Shown: piece after piece, positions 6,357 through 17,432 of the stretch
How the letters are laid out: every line of letters begins with the position of its first letter
How positions within the stretch are numbered: the stretch's first letter is position 1
From: JOPF133 sp035505095
GTDB taxonomy: Bacteria > Acidobacteriota > Terriglobia > Bryobacterales > Bryobacteraceae
Assembly (NCBI GenBank): GCA_035505095.1
Contig: DATJRE010000263.1
Span: forward strand, 1 to 23,743
Length of the DNA stretch: 23,743 bases
Direction of reading: 5' to 3'
Made by a program: the position numbers and the translations under genes
The notes under the pieces: model-generated
Told to the model about the DNA's origin: nothing
The model's database searches: none
Seen by the model: the letters and a program-made list of their open reading frames with translations, nothing else

Positions 6357-7853
6357 TCATGCGGCGTGCTCCCCGCCGAGGGCCAGCGAAAGGATTCGCT
6401 CCTGGGTGGCTTCGGAGCGGCTGAGGATTCCGGCCAAGGAGCCCGCATGCATCACCGCGATGCGGTCGCTCATGCCCAGGATTTCCGGCATATCGGAAGA
6501 GATCATGAGGATCGCGACGCCCTCTTGGGCCAAACCGGACATCAGCGCGTGGATTTCGGATTTCGAACCGACGTCCACGCCCTGGGTCGGCTCGTCCAGA
6601 ATCAGCACCGAGGGGCGGATAGCCAGCCAGCGTGCCAGCGCCACCTTCTGCTGATTCCCGCCCGAAAGCGCTCCTGCCGGGGTGTAGAGCGAATCGGTTT
6701 TGATGCGCAGGCGCTCCACGAATCCGCGCGTCAGGCGGCGCTCGGCCGCGCCATCCAGCAGGCCGTGGCGGGAGACGGACGGCAAGGCGGCCAGCGTGGC
6801 GTTGGAGGCGATGGGCATTTCGAGCACCACGCCATGGCGGCAGCGGTCCTCCGGCAGGTAGGCGACGCGATGGCGGCTAATGGCCTCGGCGGGCGAGCCG
6901 ATGTGCACAGGGCTTCCGCGCAGCAGGATTTCTCCGGCATCCGGCGGGGTGAGGCCGAAGAGGGTTTCGGCGAACTCAGTGCGGCCGGAACCGCCAAGTC
7001 CGGCCAGCCCCAGGATTTCGCCGGCGCGCACCGAAAGCGACACGCCCCGCACCCCGGCAGCGCGCGATCCCAGGCGGCGGGTTTCGAGGACCACCTCGCC
7101 CGGCAGAACTTCGCGTTTCGGAAAGATGGCGGAGATCTCGCGGCCCACCATCAGGCGGATGAGATCGGCGCGGGTGAATGCGCCGCGAGCGAGCGTGGCC
7201 ACGGTCTGGCCGTCGCGCAGCACCGTCACCCGGTCCGCGATGCGGAGAATCTCCTCCAGCCGGTGCGAAATATAGAGGATGCCGGCGCCCTCGGCGCGCA
7301 GCGCTTCGATCACGCCGAACAGGCTTTCCACTTCGTGCGCGCCAAGCGAAGCGGTGGGTTCATCCAGAATCAGCACCCGCGCGCGGGCGCCGATGGCTTT
7401 GGCGATTTCCACAAGCTGCTGCTCGGGCATGCTGAGGGACGAAACCAGGCGGCGCGGGTCGAGCGAGCAGCCGGCACGGGCCAGCAGGTCGCGCGCGCGG
7501 TTGGCGGAGGCGCGCCAATCGACGCGGCGCCACGGGCTGCCCGAATCCAACGCGAGGGCGATGTTCTCGGCCACCGTGAGGTGCGGGAACAGCGACGGCT
7601 GCTGGTACACCACCGCCACGCCAAGCGCGCGGGCCAGCGCCGGGGTGTGGTGGGCCACGGCCTCGCCGGATAGGCGTAAGCTGCCCGCATCGGCCGCCAC
7701 CGCGCCGGCGATGACCTTGACCAGGGTGGACTTCCCCGCCCCGTTTTCGCCTACCAGCGCGTGCACCTCGCCGGGCCGCAACTCCAGCGACACACCGCGC
7801 AAGGCGTGGACCCCGGCGAACGATTTGCGGATTCCGGCGGCTTCGAGCAGCAT
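6357..7853 (-). CDS. ABC sugar importer ATPase, duplicated nucleotide-binding domains (RhaT/RbsA/LsrA type)
   Basis: This 498-aa cytoplasmic ATPase powers the adjacent importer. NBD1 has a full Walker A (GENGAGKST, 35-43), an atypical signature LSMPEQ (140-145) and Walker B LILDEPTASL (161-170). NBD2 has a degenerate Walker A (GLGGSGRT, 285-292, Arg291 instead of Lys), a good signature LSGGNQQ (396-402) and Walker B LILDEPTQGVD. This asymmetry is typical of RbsA/XylG/RhaT-class proteins, in which one ATP site is catalytically weak. I chose ATG at 7853 because family members begin close to the conserved AAGIRKSF motif. A TTG at 7895 would add 14 poorly matching residues. It is the first gene of the importer operon and is divergent from the LysR gene. 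Confidence 0.94.
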   Translation of the reverse strand: MLLEAAGIRKSFAGVHALRGVSLELRPGEVHALVGENGAGKSTLVKVIAGAVAADAGSLRLSGEAVAHHTPALARALGVAVVYQQPSLFPHLTVAENIALALDSGSPWRRVDWRASANRARDLLARAGCSLDPRRLVSSLSMPEQQLVEIAKAIGARARVLILDEPTASLGAHEVESLFGVIEALRAEGAGILYISHRLEEILRIADRVTVLRDGQTVATLARGAFTRADLIRLMVGREISAIFPKREVLPGEVVLETRRLGSRAAGVRGVSLSVRAGEILGLAGLGGSGRTEFAETLFGLTPPDAGEILLRGSPVHIGSPAEAISRHRVAYLPEDRCRHGVVLEMPIASNATLAALPSVSRHGLLDGAAERRLTRGFVERLRIKTDSLYTPAGALSGGNQQKVALARWLAIRPSVLILDEPTQGVDVGSKSEIHALMSGLAQEGVAILMISSDMPEILGMSDRIAVMHAGSLAGILSRSEATQERILSLALGGEHAA

Positions 7854-7906
7854 GTTTCCAGTACCCAGTGTGGCGTCTTGGGAGAGAATTGACAAATGGG
7901 TAATTG
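7854..7906. promoter_or_regulatory. Divergent promoter region between the ABC importer operon and the LysR regulator
   Basis: These 53 nt separate the ATPase start (minus) from the LysR start (plus). A TTGACA hexamer lies at 7889-7894 on the plus strand. It is too close to the LysR ATG to act as its -35 element unless transcription starts inside the gene. LysR-type regulators usually bind such shared spacers and control the divergent neighbour, so an operator here is likely. I see no convincing palindrome and cannot place the site. Confidence 0.4.
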
Positions 7907-8812
7907 ATGGACATCCGTCAACTGGAGGTCTTCCTGGCGGTGATGGAGTGCTCGAGCGTGACGCGGGCGGCGGAGCGGATTGGCCTCTCGCCCGGCGCGG
8001 TGAGCCTGCAACTGCAGAACCTGGCTGCAGAGCTGCGCACGGACCTGTTCGTGCGCTCGGGCAAGCACCTGGCGCCCACGCCGGCGGCGCTGCGGCTGGA
8101 AGAGCGGGCCCGCGGGGTGACGCGCGGGATGCGGCAGATCCAGCAGGAATTCGCCGGAGACCCGTCGGCCGACGCGCGGCCGTTCCATTTCGCCACCGGC
8201 GCCACCTCGCTGATCCACCACCTGGGCCAGCCGCTGCGCCTGTTGCGCAAAAGGTTCCCGCAAACGCCCATCCAGATTACCGTTCAACCCACCGAGGAAA
8301 TGGTGGAGGGCCTGCGCGACCGGCGCTACGACCTGGCCCTGATTTCCCTGCCCTATCCGCACGACGACCTCACCGTGCTGCCGCTGTTCGAGGAAGAGCT
8401 GTTGTTGCTGCGGCCGTCGCGGACCCAGGTGCGCCGCTGGCACGTGGGAACCCTGGCGGCGCAGGAGTTGCAGGGGCAGCCGTTCGTGCTGTATCCCAAA
8501 CGCAGCAACATGCGGACGATCATCGAGGCCTTCTTTCGCGAGATGGAGGTGACCCCGCGGGTGATTATGGAAGCGGACGATACCGAGGTGATGAAGAAGC
8601 TGGTGGAGTCGGGGTTCGGATACTCCATGCTGCCGGAGTATGCGCTGCACGCCGGGCCGCATTACTACCAGATCTTCCGCGCGGCCGGCAAACGCGTCAC
8701 CAGGCTGCAGGCGCTGGCGATGGTGCGCTCGGAATATCCGCGCGCGCTGACCCAATCGATCGCCGAGTTTCTGGAAGCGGCGGTAGAGAAGCAGTTGGCG
8801 GCCAAGCGATGA
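7907..8812 (+). CDS. LysR-family transcriptional regulator
   Basis: This 301-aa LTTR has an N-terminal winged helix-turn-helix (about residues 2-60; MDIRQLEVFLAV opening and SVTRAAERIGLSPGAVS recognition helix). A linker helix follows, then a type 2 periplasmic-binding-like effector domain (about 90-300). The order and length fit the family. ATG at 7907 is preceded directly by an in-frame TTG at 7904; the ATG is preferred because family members start with MDIRQL or MELRQL. It diverges from the sugar ABC importer and is therefore its probable regulator. The effector is probably the imported compound or a breakdown product. It converges with the SulP gene across 22 nt, with no obvious strong terminator between them. 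Confidence 0.93.
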   Translation: MDIRQLEVFLAVMECSSVTRAAERIGLSPGAVSLQLQNLAAELRTDLFVRSGKHLAPTPAALRLEERARGVTRGMRQIQQEFAGDPSADARPFHFATGATSLIHHLGQPLRLLRKRFPQTPIQITVQPTEEMVEGLRDRRYDLALISLPYPHDDLTVLPLFEEELLLLRPSRTQVRRWHVGTLAAQELQGQPFVLYPKRSNMRTIIEAFFREMEVTPRVIMEADDTEVMKKLVESGFGYSMLPEYALHAGPHYYQIFRAAGKRVTRLQALAMVRSEYPRALTQSIAEFLEAAVEKQLAAKR

Positions 8813-8834
8813 GTGCGGAGAGCGCGGGCGGTGT

Positions 8835-10556
8835 CTATACCTTTTGGCCGTGGATCGCGGCGAGGGCATCGCGCAGGGTGTCGAAGAGGCGCGCGGCGCC
8901 GATGACCTCGGTGAGGTGGTGACGGTCGAGATCGGCCCGCAAATCGGACTGGACGTGCGCGAAGGCCAGCACGATGCCGCGGCGGCCCAGTTCCTCGTTC
9001 AATTGGCGCACGGCGCGGGCGGCGGTGTAGTCTACGTTGGTGATCGGTCCGGCATCCACGACCAGGGTGTGTACGGGACAAGGCGCCGGCCCCACCAGGG
9101 TCAGGATCTCGGTGGAAAAACGACTGGCGTTGTAGTAGAACAGCGGGGCGCCGAAGCGGTAAACCACCAGGCCGGGCTCGGTCGTCACACCCGGGACAAC
9201 CGGGGTCAAACGCCACTCGCCCTTGGCGCCGATCACCAGCACGGCGGTGTGGGGATGGTAGCTGTGGTGCACGATGCGAAGCAGCGACAGGGCCATGGCG
9301 AGCAGAATGCCCGGTTCCACACCGAGCACGATGACTACGACGGCGGTGGTGACAGCCAGCGCGTATTCCCCGGGGCTTTCGCGGCGGATGGAACGCAGGC
9401 TGCGCACATCGATGAGCCGCAGGGCAATGGTGAATACCACGGCTCCCAGCACGCACTGCGGCAGGAACTGCAGCGGGGCGGTCAAAAAGAGAAGCACGAG
9501 CGCCACCACCGCGGCGGTGGCCAGGTGCGCCACCTGGCTTCGCCCGCCGGAGGATTCCACCATGGCGGTTTGGGTCGGACTGCCATTGACCACGAAAGTC
9601 CCGCTCAATCCGGCGGCGAGATTCGCGGCGGCCAAGCCCGCGAGATCGCCGTTCTCATCCAGTTCTTGACGATGGCGCACCGCATAAGCTCGGGCTGTAG
9701 CCGCGCTTTGCGCCACGATCATGACGAAGCAGGATCCGGCCACCGGAATCAGGTTCCAGGCATCCCGCCAGCTCACATCCGCCAAGCCGAGATGCGGAAG
9801 ACCGCCGGGCACCGGGCCGATGACGCCGATGCCGTGGCCCGCGAAATCGAAGATGCGGCTGGCCGCGATAGCCGCCGCCACGGCGAACAGCGGACCCGGC
9901 GCCCTGGGCGAAAGATAGTGGGCGGCAAAGATGCAGACCACGACCGCCAGCGAGAGACCCAGCGAAGGCAGAGAGACTTGCGGCAGGCTGGCCGCGATCT
10001 CGGCGAGTTGCCCGAGCGTGCGGTGGCTGTGAACCTCCACTCCAAGCATTGCGCCCAGCACCGCGATGCCGACCTGAAAACCGACTCCGGTGAGAAAGCC
10101 GGCCAACACGGTTTGGGACAGGAACTCAGCCAGGAAACCGAGCTTGAGGAGCCGAGCCAGCAACAGCCAGCCGCCGGTGAGCAGGGCGACGCATCCCGCC
10201 AGGGCCACGTATTTCGGACTCGCGATGGGAGCCATGCCGGCCAGACCGCCGGCCAGAATCGCAGCGGTAGCCGAATCGGCGGCCACCACCAGATAGCGCG
10301 ACGAGCCGAAGGCCGCGAAGGCCAGCAACGGCAGAAGCAGCGTGTAGAGTCCGGTGACTACCGGCGTTCCGGCGATCTTCGTGTAGCCCAGCGCCTGCGG
10401 GATATTCATGGCGGCGAGGGTGATCCCCGCCAGGGCGTCCTTCAGGACCTGGGATCGTTGCAGAGGTTGGACGCCCTTGAACAAAGGGAACTGGCGCGGT
10501 GCACGGGGACGGGCTTCGGCGAGGTCGGGCATTTTGGAGGAAAACCTCAGTCCCAT
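8835..10556 (-). CDS. SulP-family anion transporter with C-terminal STAS domain
   Basis: This 573-aa inner-membrane protein belongs to the SLC26/SulP family, which carries sulfate, bicarbonate or other anions. The N-terminal membrane domain (about residues 35-420) opens with the conserved AGITLAAMNIPQALGYTKIAG and GLYTLLLP elements and contains the family-typical NGSPTQTA segment. A cytoplasmic STAS domain (about 430-570) includes DAGPITNVDYTAARAV, the usual SulP version with Asp in the switch loop. The start is taken as ATG at 10556; a second in-frame ATG at 10532 also fits, because the first residues are not conserved in the family. The gene stands alone between two plus-strand units. The substrate cannot be told from sequence: a sulfate role is the default annotation, bicarbonate an alternative. 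Confidence 0.93.
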   Translation of the reverse strand: MGLRFSSKMPDLAEARPRAPRQFPLFKGVQPLQRSQVLKDALAGITLAAMNIPQALGYTKIAGTPVVTGLYTLLLPLLAFAAFGSSRYLVVAADSATAAILAGGLAGMAPIASPKYVALAGCVALLTGGWLLLARLLKLGFLAEFLSQTVLAGFLTGVGFQVGIAVLGAMLGVEVHSHRTLGQLAEIAASLPQVSLPSLGLSLAVVVCIFAAHYLSPRAPGPLFAVAAAIAASRIFDFAGHGIGVIGPVPGGLPHLGLADVSWRDAWNLIPVAGSCFVMIVAQSAATARAYAVRHRQELDENGDLAGLAAANLAAGLSGTFVVNGSPTQTAMVESSGGRSQVAHLATAAVVALVLLFLTAPLQFLPQCVLGAVVFTIALRLIDVRSLRSIRRESPGEYALAVTTAVVVIVLGVEPGILLAMALSLLRIVHHSYHPHTAVLVIGAKGEWRLTPVVPGVTTEPGLVVYRFGAPLFYYNASRFSTEILTLVGPAPCPVHTLVVDAGPITNVDYTAARAVRQLNEELGRRGIVLAFAHVQSDLRADLDRHHLTEVIGAARLFDTLRDALAAIHGQKV

Positions 10557-10650
10557 AGGATAGCGGCAGCGCGGGGTGCGGCGGAGAGGCTTGGCGGTGG
10601 CGACGGGGGCTGGTCCCTCGCCCCAAGCGCACCTTCCGCGGCGGTTTCGA

Positions 10651-10656
10651 TATACT
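10651..10656 (+). promoter_or_regulatory. Candidate -10 element (TATACT) of the MFS-dehydratase operon
   Basis: TATACT stands out in a very GC-rich 110-nt divergent spacer and ends 10 nt before the MFS ATG at 10667. Used as a -10 box, it would start the transcript within a few bases of the ATG, giving a leaderless or nearly leaderless mRNA. No Shine-Dalgarno motif lies before this ATG, which agrees with that reading. No convincing -35 was found. Confidence 0.4.
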
Positions 10657-10666
10657 CACCACAGGC

Positions 10667-12021
10667 ATGACCTCCGGACAGCAGGCACAGACCAACCCCG
10701 CAGCCGCTGCCGATGAGGGACTGCCGGTTCGCACGCGCGAACGCGTCACCCGCCGCCTGATCCCTTACCTGATGTTCATCTACTTCCTGGCCTACCTCGA
10801 CCGCGCCAATATCGGGGTGGCCAAGCTGCAGATGCAGAAGGACCTGAATTTCAACGACGCCGTGATCGGCTTCGGCGCGGGCATCTTCTTCCTGGGCTAT
10901 CTGCTGCTGGACATTCCTGGAAGCCTCATCGTGGAGCGCTGGAGCGCCCGCAAATGGATCGCGCGCATCATGGTTTCCTGGGGGCTGGTGGCGGCGCTCA
11001 TGGGCTTCGTGGGGACGCCGCTCTTCGGCTCCTTCCGGCTGGTCACCCAGTTTTATGGTTTGCGTCTGCTGCTGGGGATCGCGGAGGCCGGCTTTTTTCC
11101 CGGCGTCATCGTCTACCTCTCGCACTGGTACAAGGCCGAGGATCGTTCGCGGGCCAAGGCCTACTTCATGATCACCCAGCCCCTGGCGGTGGCCATCGGC
11201 ATCCCGCTTTCGCGCTGGATTCTGGATAACGCCCGCTGGGCCGGCTTGCCAGGCTGGCGCTGGGTCTTCTTTCTGGAAGGCATTCCGCCCGCGCTAATGG
11301 GCCTGGTCACGCTCTTCTTTTTGACCGACCGGCCGCACCAGGCCAGGTGGCTGCCGGAGGACGAGAAGCAATGGCTGATCGGAGAACTGCGCGCCGAGGA
11401 GGCCCGCAAAGTTTCCACTGGCCGGGTGCGCGTCACCGATGCGCTGCGGCTGCCGCAAACGTACCTGCTGATCGCGGTCTTCTTTCTGATCGTCACCGGC
11501 AACCAGGCGCTGATCTTCTTTCTTCCGTCGATCACCGACAGCATGAAGAGCCTGCCGGCGGCCCTGCGTGCGGTGGCCCCGGGGCTGCCATACGCCTGCA
11601 GCGCCATGGGCATCCTGCTGAACGGCATGTGGGCGCACCGCACCGGCCAGCTACGATGGCACACCGCAATCCCCATGCTGGCCACAGGGACCTCGCTGTG
11701 CCTGGCGGTGCTGGCGGGCGACCGCGTGTGGCTCAAGCTGGGCATGTTCTGTCTGGCCGGGTTCACCTCGCAGGCCTACCTGCCGGCCTTCTTCACCTTG
11801 CCCACCACCATTCTGGGCAAATCGGCGGCCGCCACGGCGGTGGGGCTGATCTGCCTGGGCAACCTGGGCGGGCTCGCGGGACCCTGGCTTTTCGGTTATC
11901 TTAGAACCATCACCGGCCGTTACGACGCGGGCTTGTGGGTGCTGGCCGGCTGCATGCTCTTAGCCGGCACGCTGGCCACTCAGATCCGCGCCGCTCACGC
12001 GCGCGGTGCGGCGCCAATTAA

Positions 12022-12025
<4 letters not shown>
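10667..12025 (+). CDS. MFS transporter, anion:cation symporter (ACS) type
   Basis: This 452-aa inner-membrane protein has about 12 hydrophobic helices. The N-terminal cytoplasmic tail leads into RVTRRLIPYLMFIYFLAYLDRANIG (from residue 26), a typical opening of the ACS family, which includes tartrate (TtuB), hexuronate and phthalate transporters. A motif-A-like loop, IPGSLIVERWSARKW, follows helix 2. Members mostly carry organic or sugar acids with protons. Its TGA stop overlaps the ATG of the sugar-acid dehydratase (ATGA at 12022-12025), so the two are translationally coupled. This supports import of an aldonic or similar acid that the dehydratase then consumes. The exact substrate is not predictable. 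Confidence 0.92.
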
Positions 12026-13749
<1,724 letters not shown>

Positions 13750-13752
13750 ACC

Positions 13753-13846
13753 CTTTGCCGCGGAGACGCAGAGACGCAGAGAAACACGCTGGGCAGAATC
13801 CAACCACTCCGCCGCTTCCTCCGCGTCTCCGCGTCTCCGCGGCAAA
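13753..13846. repeat. Long imperfect inverted repeat (28-nt arms) between dehydratase and pyruvate carboxylase genes
   Basis: The left arm (13753-13780) begins CTTTGCCGCGGAGACGCAGA and the right arm (13819-13846) ends with its complement, TCTCCGCGGCAAAG. Over 28 positions the arms pair except at two sites, where A in the left arm faces C in the right. In minus-strand RNA those sites would be G-U wobbles. The loop is 38 nt. It starts 4 nt after the dehydratase stop and may act as a terminator or RNA-stability element. It shares its core with the repeat at 6231-6273, so it may instead be a dispersed repeat pair. The rest of the spacer to 13920 shows no gene. Confidence 0.7.
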
Positions 13847-13920
13847 GTCAGTTGCCGCCGCTGATCTCACACCACTCTCCCTTTGCTAGTCTGAGATTAG
13901 CCCCGTCGTTTCCGAACTAC

Positions 13921-16900
13921 ATGCAAAAGCTTCTGGCACTGAATCGCAGCGAGATCGCCATTCGCATTCTGCGCGCGGCCAATGAACTGGGGCTGCGCAC
14001 GGTGGCCATCTATTCCCAGGAAGACCGGCTGGCCCTGCATCGCTTTAAGGCCGACGAAGCCTACCTCATCGGCGAAGGCAAAGGTCCGGTGGAGGCCTAT
14101 CTCGATGTGGAAGGCATCGTCGCCCTGGCGCGCGAAAAAGAGGTCGATGCGATCCATCCGGGCTATGGCTTTCTCTCCGAAAATCCAGCCCTGCCGCGGG
14201 CCTGCGAAGCTGCCGGCATCACCTTCATCGGTCCCGGCGCAGAGCTGCTGGAATTGCTGGGAGATAAGACCGCCGCGCGGCGGCTGGCGCAAAAGGCCGG
14301 CATCCCGGTGGTGCCCGGAACCGAAACTCCCGTCACCGATCCCCAGGAAGCGGAGCAGATCGCCGGCCGGATCGGCTTTCCGCTCATCGTGAAGGCCGCC
14401 TTCGGTGGCGGCGGACGCGGCATGCGGGTGGTCGAGCGGGCATCGGAGTTCGCCGGGCGACTGGAAGAGGCCCGGCGCGAAGCGGCGGCGGCTTTCGGCA
14501 ACGACGCAGTCTTCCTGGAGCGCTTCGTGCGGCGCGCCCGGCACATCGAAGTGCAGATTCTGGGCGACCGCCAGGGCCATATCCTGCACCTCTATGAGCG
14601 CGATTGCTCGGTGCAGCGGCGCCACCAGAAAGTGGTCGAAGTGGCGCCGGCGGTGGCACTCGACCCGGCCATTCGCACGGCGCTGGCCAACGCTGCGGTC
14701 GCGCTGGCTAAGGCCGCCGGCTACTACAACGCCGGCACGGTGGAATTTCTGGTGGACGCCGATTCGGGCGAATGGTTCTTCATCGAAGTGAATCCGCGGA
14801 TTCAGGTGGAGCACACGGTGACCGAAATGGTGACCGGCATCGACCTGGTCCGCTGCCAGATTCAGGTGGCCCAGGGACTCGAACTGCACGGCCCGGAAAT
14901 CGGCCTGCCGCCCCAGGATAAGGTGCCCCTGTACGGATACGCCCTGCAGTGCCGCATCACCACCGAAGACCCGGCCAACAATTTCGTGCCGGATTACGGG
15001 CGCCTTTCGACCTACCGCTCGCCTGCCGGATTCGGTATCCGGCTGGATGGCGGCTCGGCCTACGGCGGCGCGGTGATCACTCCGTACTACGATTCGCTGC
15101 TGGTGAAGACCACCGCCTGGGGGCGCGAATTCCAACACGCCTGCCAGCGCATGGACCGCAGCCTGCGGGAATTCCGCGTGCGCGGGGTGAAGACCAACAT
15201 CCCGTTCCTGGAAAACGTGGTGAACCACCCCGACTTCCAGAACGGCCGCGTGACCACGCGCTGGCTGGAAGAGACGCCCGCGCTGTTCCGCTTCACGCCC
15301 CGCCGCGACCGCGCCACGCGGCTGCTTTCCTACCTGGGTCATGTGATTGTGAATGGAAATTCCGCCGTGGCCGGAAAGCCGCGACCGGTGCGCATGGGAA
15401 CGCCGCCGGTTCCGAAGCACGATCCTTCCCCGCCCCCTGACGGTACGCGGCAGCTTCTGCAAAAACTCGGCCCGGAGGAGTTCGCCAAATGGGCCGGCAA
15501 GCAGCGGCGCCTGCTGGCGACCGACACCACCTTCCGCGATGCCCACCAATCGCTGCTGGCCACCCGCGTGCGCACCTACGACATGCTGGCCATCGCTAAT
15601 TTCACGGCCCATCGGCTGCACAACCTGTTCAGCCTGGAAATGTGGGGCGGCGCCACCTTCGACGTGACCATGCGCTTTCTGCACGAAGATCCCTTCGCGC
15701 GCTTGCGCCACCTGCGGCAGGCGATTCCCAATATCTGTTTCCAGATGCTGCTGCGTGCCTCCAACGCGGTGGGCTACACGGCCTATCCCGATAACGTGGT
15801 GGCCGAATTCATCTATGAAGCCGCGGCGCAGGGCATCGACATCTTTCGCATTTTCGATTCGCTGAACTGGCTGCCCAACATGCAGGCCTCCATGGAGGCG
15901 GTGCGCCGGACGCGCTCGGTGTGCGAAGCGGCCATCTGTTACACCGGCGACATTCTGGATCCCCAGCGCGACAAGTACCCGCTGGCCTATTACGTGCGCA
16001 TGGCCAAGGAGCTGGAGCGTATGGGCGCCCACATCCTGGCGATCAAGGACATGGCCGGTTTGTGCCGCCCGTACGCCGCCGAGAAGCTGGTGAAAGCGCT
16101 GCGCGAGGAAGTCGGAATTCCGATTCACTTCCACACGCACGATACCAGCGGGATCAACGCCGCCAGCGTGCTGCGGGCCTCCGACGCAGGCGTGCACATT
16201 GCCGATGGCGCGATCGCTTCCATGAGCGGGCAGACCAGCCAGCCAAACTTGAACTCCATCGTGGCGGCGCTGCAGCACACCCGGCGCGACACGGGAATCG
16301 ATCTGGACGCACTCAACCAGTCCGCCGACTATTGGGAGGTGGTGCGCGAGTTTTATGCGCCTTTCGACTCCGGCCCGAAATCCGGCACGGCCGAGGTCTA
16401 CCTGCACGAAATGCCCGGCGGGCAGTACACCAATCTGAAGGCACAGGCCGAATCGATGGGGCTGGGCGCCCGCTGGCACGAGATCGCGCGCGCTTATGCC
16501 GAGGTCAACATGGCGTTCGGAGACATCGTCAAGGTGACGCCCTCCAGCAAGGTGGTCGGCGATATGGCCATTTTCCTGGTGAACCACAACATGACCATGC
16601 AGCAGTTCGCGCGCCTGACGCCCGATCACAACCTGACGCTGCCCGCTTCGGTCATCGAGATGTTCATGGGGTCGCTGGGCGAGCCCGAAGGCGGCTGGCC
16701 GAAGGAGTTGCAGAAGATCATTTTGCGCGGCGCCACGCCGCTGGAGGGCCGTCCGGGCGCGAACCTGCCGAAGGTGGACCTGGAGGAGACCGCCGCCCTG
16801 GTGGAAAAGAAGATCGGCCGGCACCCCACCCACGACGAGGTGCTCAGCTACCTGATGTACCCCGAGGTGTTCGTGAAATACGCCAAGGCGCGCCAGGGCT

Positions 16901-17382
16901 ACGGAGACGTCGAGGTGCTGCCGACCCCGGTGTTCTACTACGGGATGGAGCGCGGCAGCGATACCGCCGTGGAACTGGAGCCGGGCAAAGCCCTGGTGAT
17001 CAAGTTTCTGACCGTGGGCGAGCCGCACCCCGATGGCACCCGCACGGTGTTCTTCGAGCTCAACGGCCAGCCGCGCGAAGTAACCGTCCGCGACCGCAGC
17101 CTGGAAGTGAAGGAGCCGTCCAAGCCCAAGGCCGACCCCAGCCAGCCCGGGCAGATCGGCGCGCCGATTCCGGGAGTGGTTTCGACGGTAGCGGTGGAGT
17201 TGAACCAGCACATCAAGAAAGGCGACCGCCTGCTGGTGATGGAGGCTATGAAGATGCAGAGCACCGTCTACGCGCCCATCGCCGGCACCGTTACCCAGAT
17301 GCTGGTGCAGCCCGGACAGCACGTGGAAGCCAAGGATCTGCTGTTGACCATCACCGCCGGGGAAGCCCGGCCGGCGGCCTGA
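13921..17382 (+). CDS. pyc: Pyruvate carboxylase, single-chain
   Basis: This 1153-aa biotin enzyme makes oxaloacetate from pyruvate and bicarbonate using ATP, refilling the TCA cycle. The biotin carboxylase domain (about 1-450) has an ATP-grasp glycine loop, KAAFGGGGRGM, from residue 158. The carboxyltransferase domain (about 525-1000) starts with TDTTFRDAHQ (534-543). It holds the lysine expected to be carbamylated (K709 in AIKDMAGL) and metal ligands H738 and H740 in HFHTHD. The C-terminal biotinyl domain has EAMKM with the acceptor K1111. Length and domain order match bacterial PYC. The N-terminal motif reads ALNRSEIAIR instead of the usual ANRGEIAIR. I chose ATG at 13921 because this motif must lie near the N-terminus; 23 extra residues from an upstream ATG at 13852 look like read-through. 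No clear Shine-Dalgarno is seen. Confidence 0.97.
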   Translation: MQKLLALNRSEIAIRILRAANELGLRTVAIYSQEDRLALHRFKADEAYLIGEGKGPVEAYLDVEGIVALAREKEVDAIHPGYGFLSENPALPRACEAAGITFIGPGAELLELLGDKTAARRLAQKAGIPVVPGTETPVTDPQEAEQIAGRIGFPLIVKAAFGGGGRGMRVVERASEFAGRLEEARREAAAAFGNDAVFLERFVRRARHIEVQILGDRQGHILHLYERDCSVQRRHQKVVEVAPAVALDPAIRTALANAAVALAKAAGYYNAGTVEFLVDADSGEWFFIEVNPRIQVEHTVTEMVTGIDLVRCQIQVAQGLELHGPEIGLPPQDKVPLYGYALQCRITTEDPANNFVPDYGRLSTYRSPAGFGIRLDGGSAYGGAVITPYYDSLLVKTTAWGREFQHACQRMDRSLREFRVRGVKTNIPFLENVVNHPDFQNGRVTTRWLEETPALFRFTPRRDRATRLLSYLGHVIVNGNSAVAGKPRPVRMGTPPVPKHDPSPPPDGTRQLLQKLGPEEFAKWAGKQRRLLATDTTFRDAHQSLLATRVRTYDMLAIANFTAHRLHNLFSLEMWGGATFDVTMRFLHEDPFARLRHLRQAIPNICFQMLLRASNAVGYTAYPDNVVAEFIYEAAAQGIDIFRIFDSLNWLPNMQASMEAVRRTRSVCEAAICYTGDILDPQRDKYPLAYYVRMAKELERMGAHILAIKDMAGLCRPYAAEKLVKALREEVGIPIHFHTHDTSGINAASVLRASDAGVHIADGAIASMSGQTSQPNLNSIVAALQHTRRDTGIDLDALNQSADYWEVVREFYAPFDSGPKSGTAEVYLHEMPGGQYTNLKAQAESMGLGARWHEIARAYAEVNMAFGDIVKVTPSSKVVGDMAIFLVNHNMTMQQFARLTPDHNLTLPASVIEMFMGSLGEPEGGWPKELQKIILRGATPLEGRPGANLPKVDLEETAALVEKKIGRHPTHDEVLSYLMYPEVFVKYAKARQGYGDVEVLPTPVFYYGMERGSDTAVELEPGKALVIKFLTVGEPHPDGTRTVFFELNGQPREVTVRDRSLEVKEPSKPKADPSQPGQIGAPIPGVVSTVAVELNQHIKKGDRLLVMEAMKMQSTVYAPIAGTVTQMLVQPGQHVEAKDLLLTITAGEARPAA

Positions 17383-17432
17383 AGCGTTCGCCAGGCTCGG
17401 TCGCGCGCTGCCTCGCTTCTAATAAAAAGCCT

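Noticed and set aside
6323..6433. 13-nt direct repeat CTGAGGATTCCGG at 6323-6335 and 6421-6433
   Set aside because: One copy is inside the ATPase coding region and one is in the spacer; it is short and without further symmetry, probably chance or a minor local duplication.
13897..17322. A 1141-codon open frame on the minus strand opposite pyruvate carboxylase
   Set aside because: Very long, but it is the mirror of the pyc codon pattern in high-GC DNA, with His/Gly/Arg-rich low-complexity composition and no motifs.
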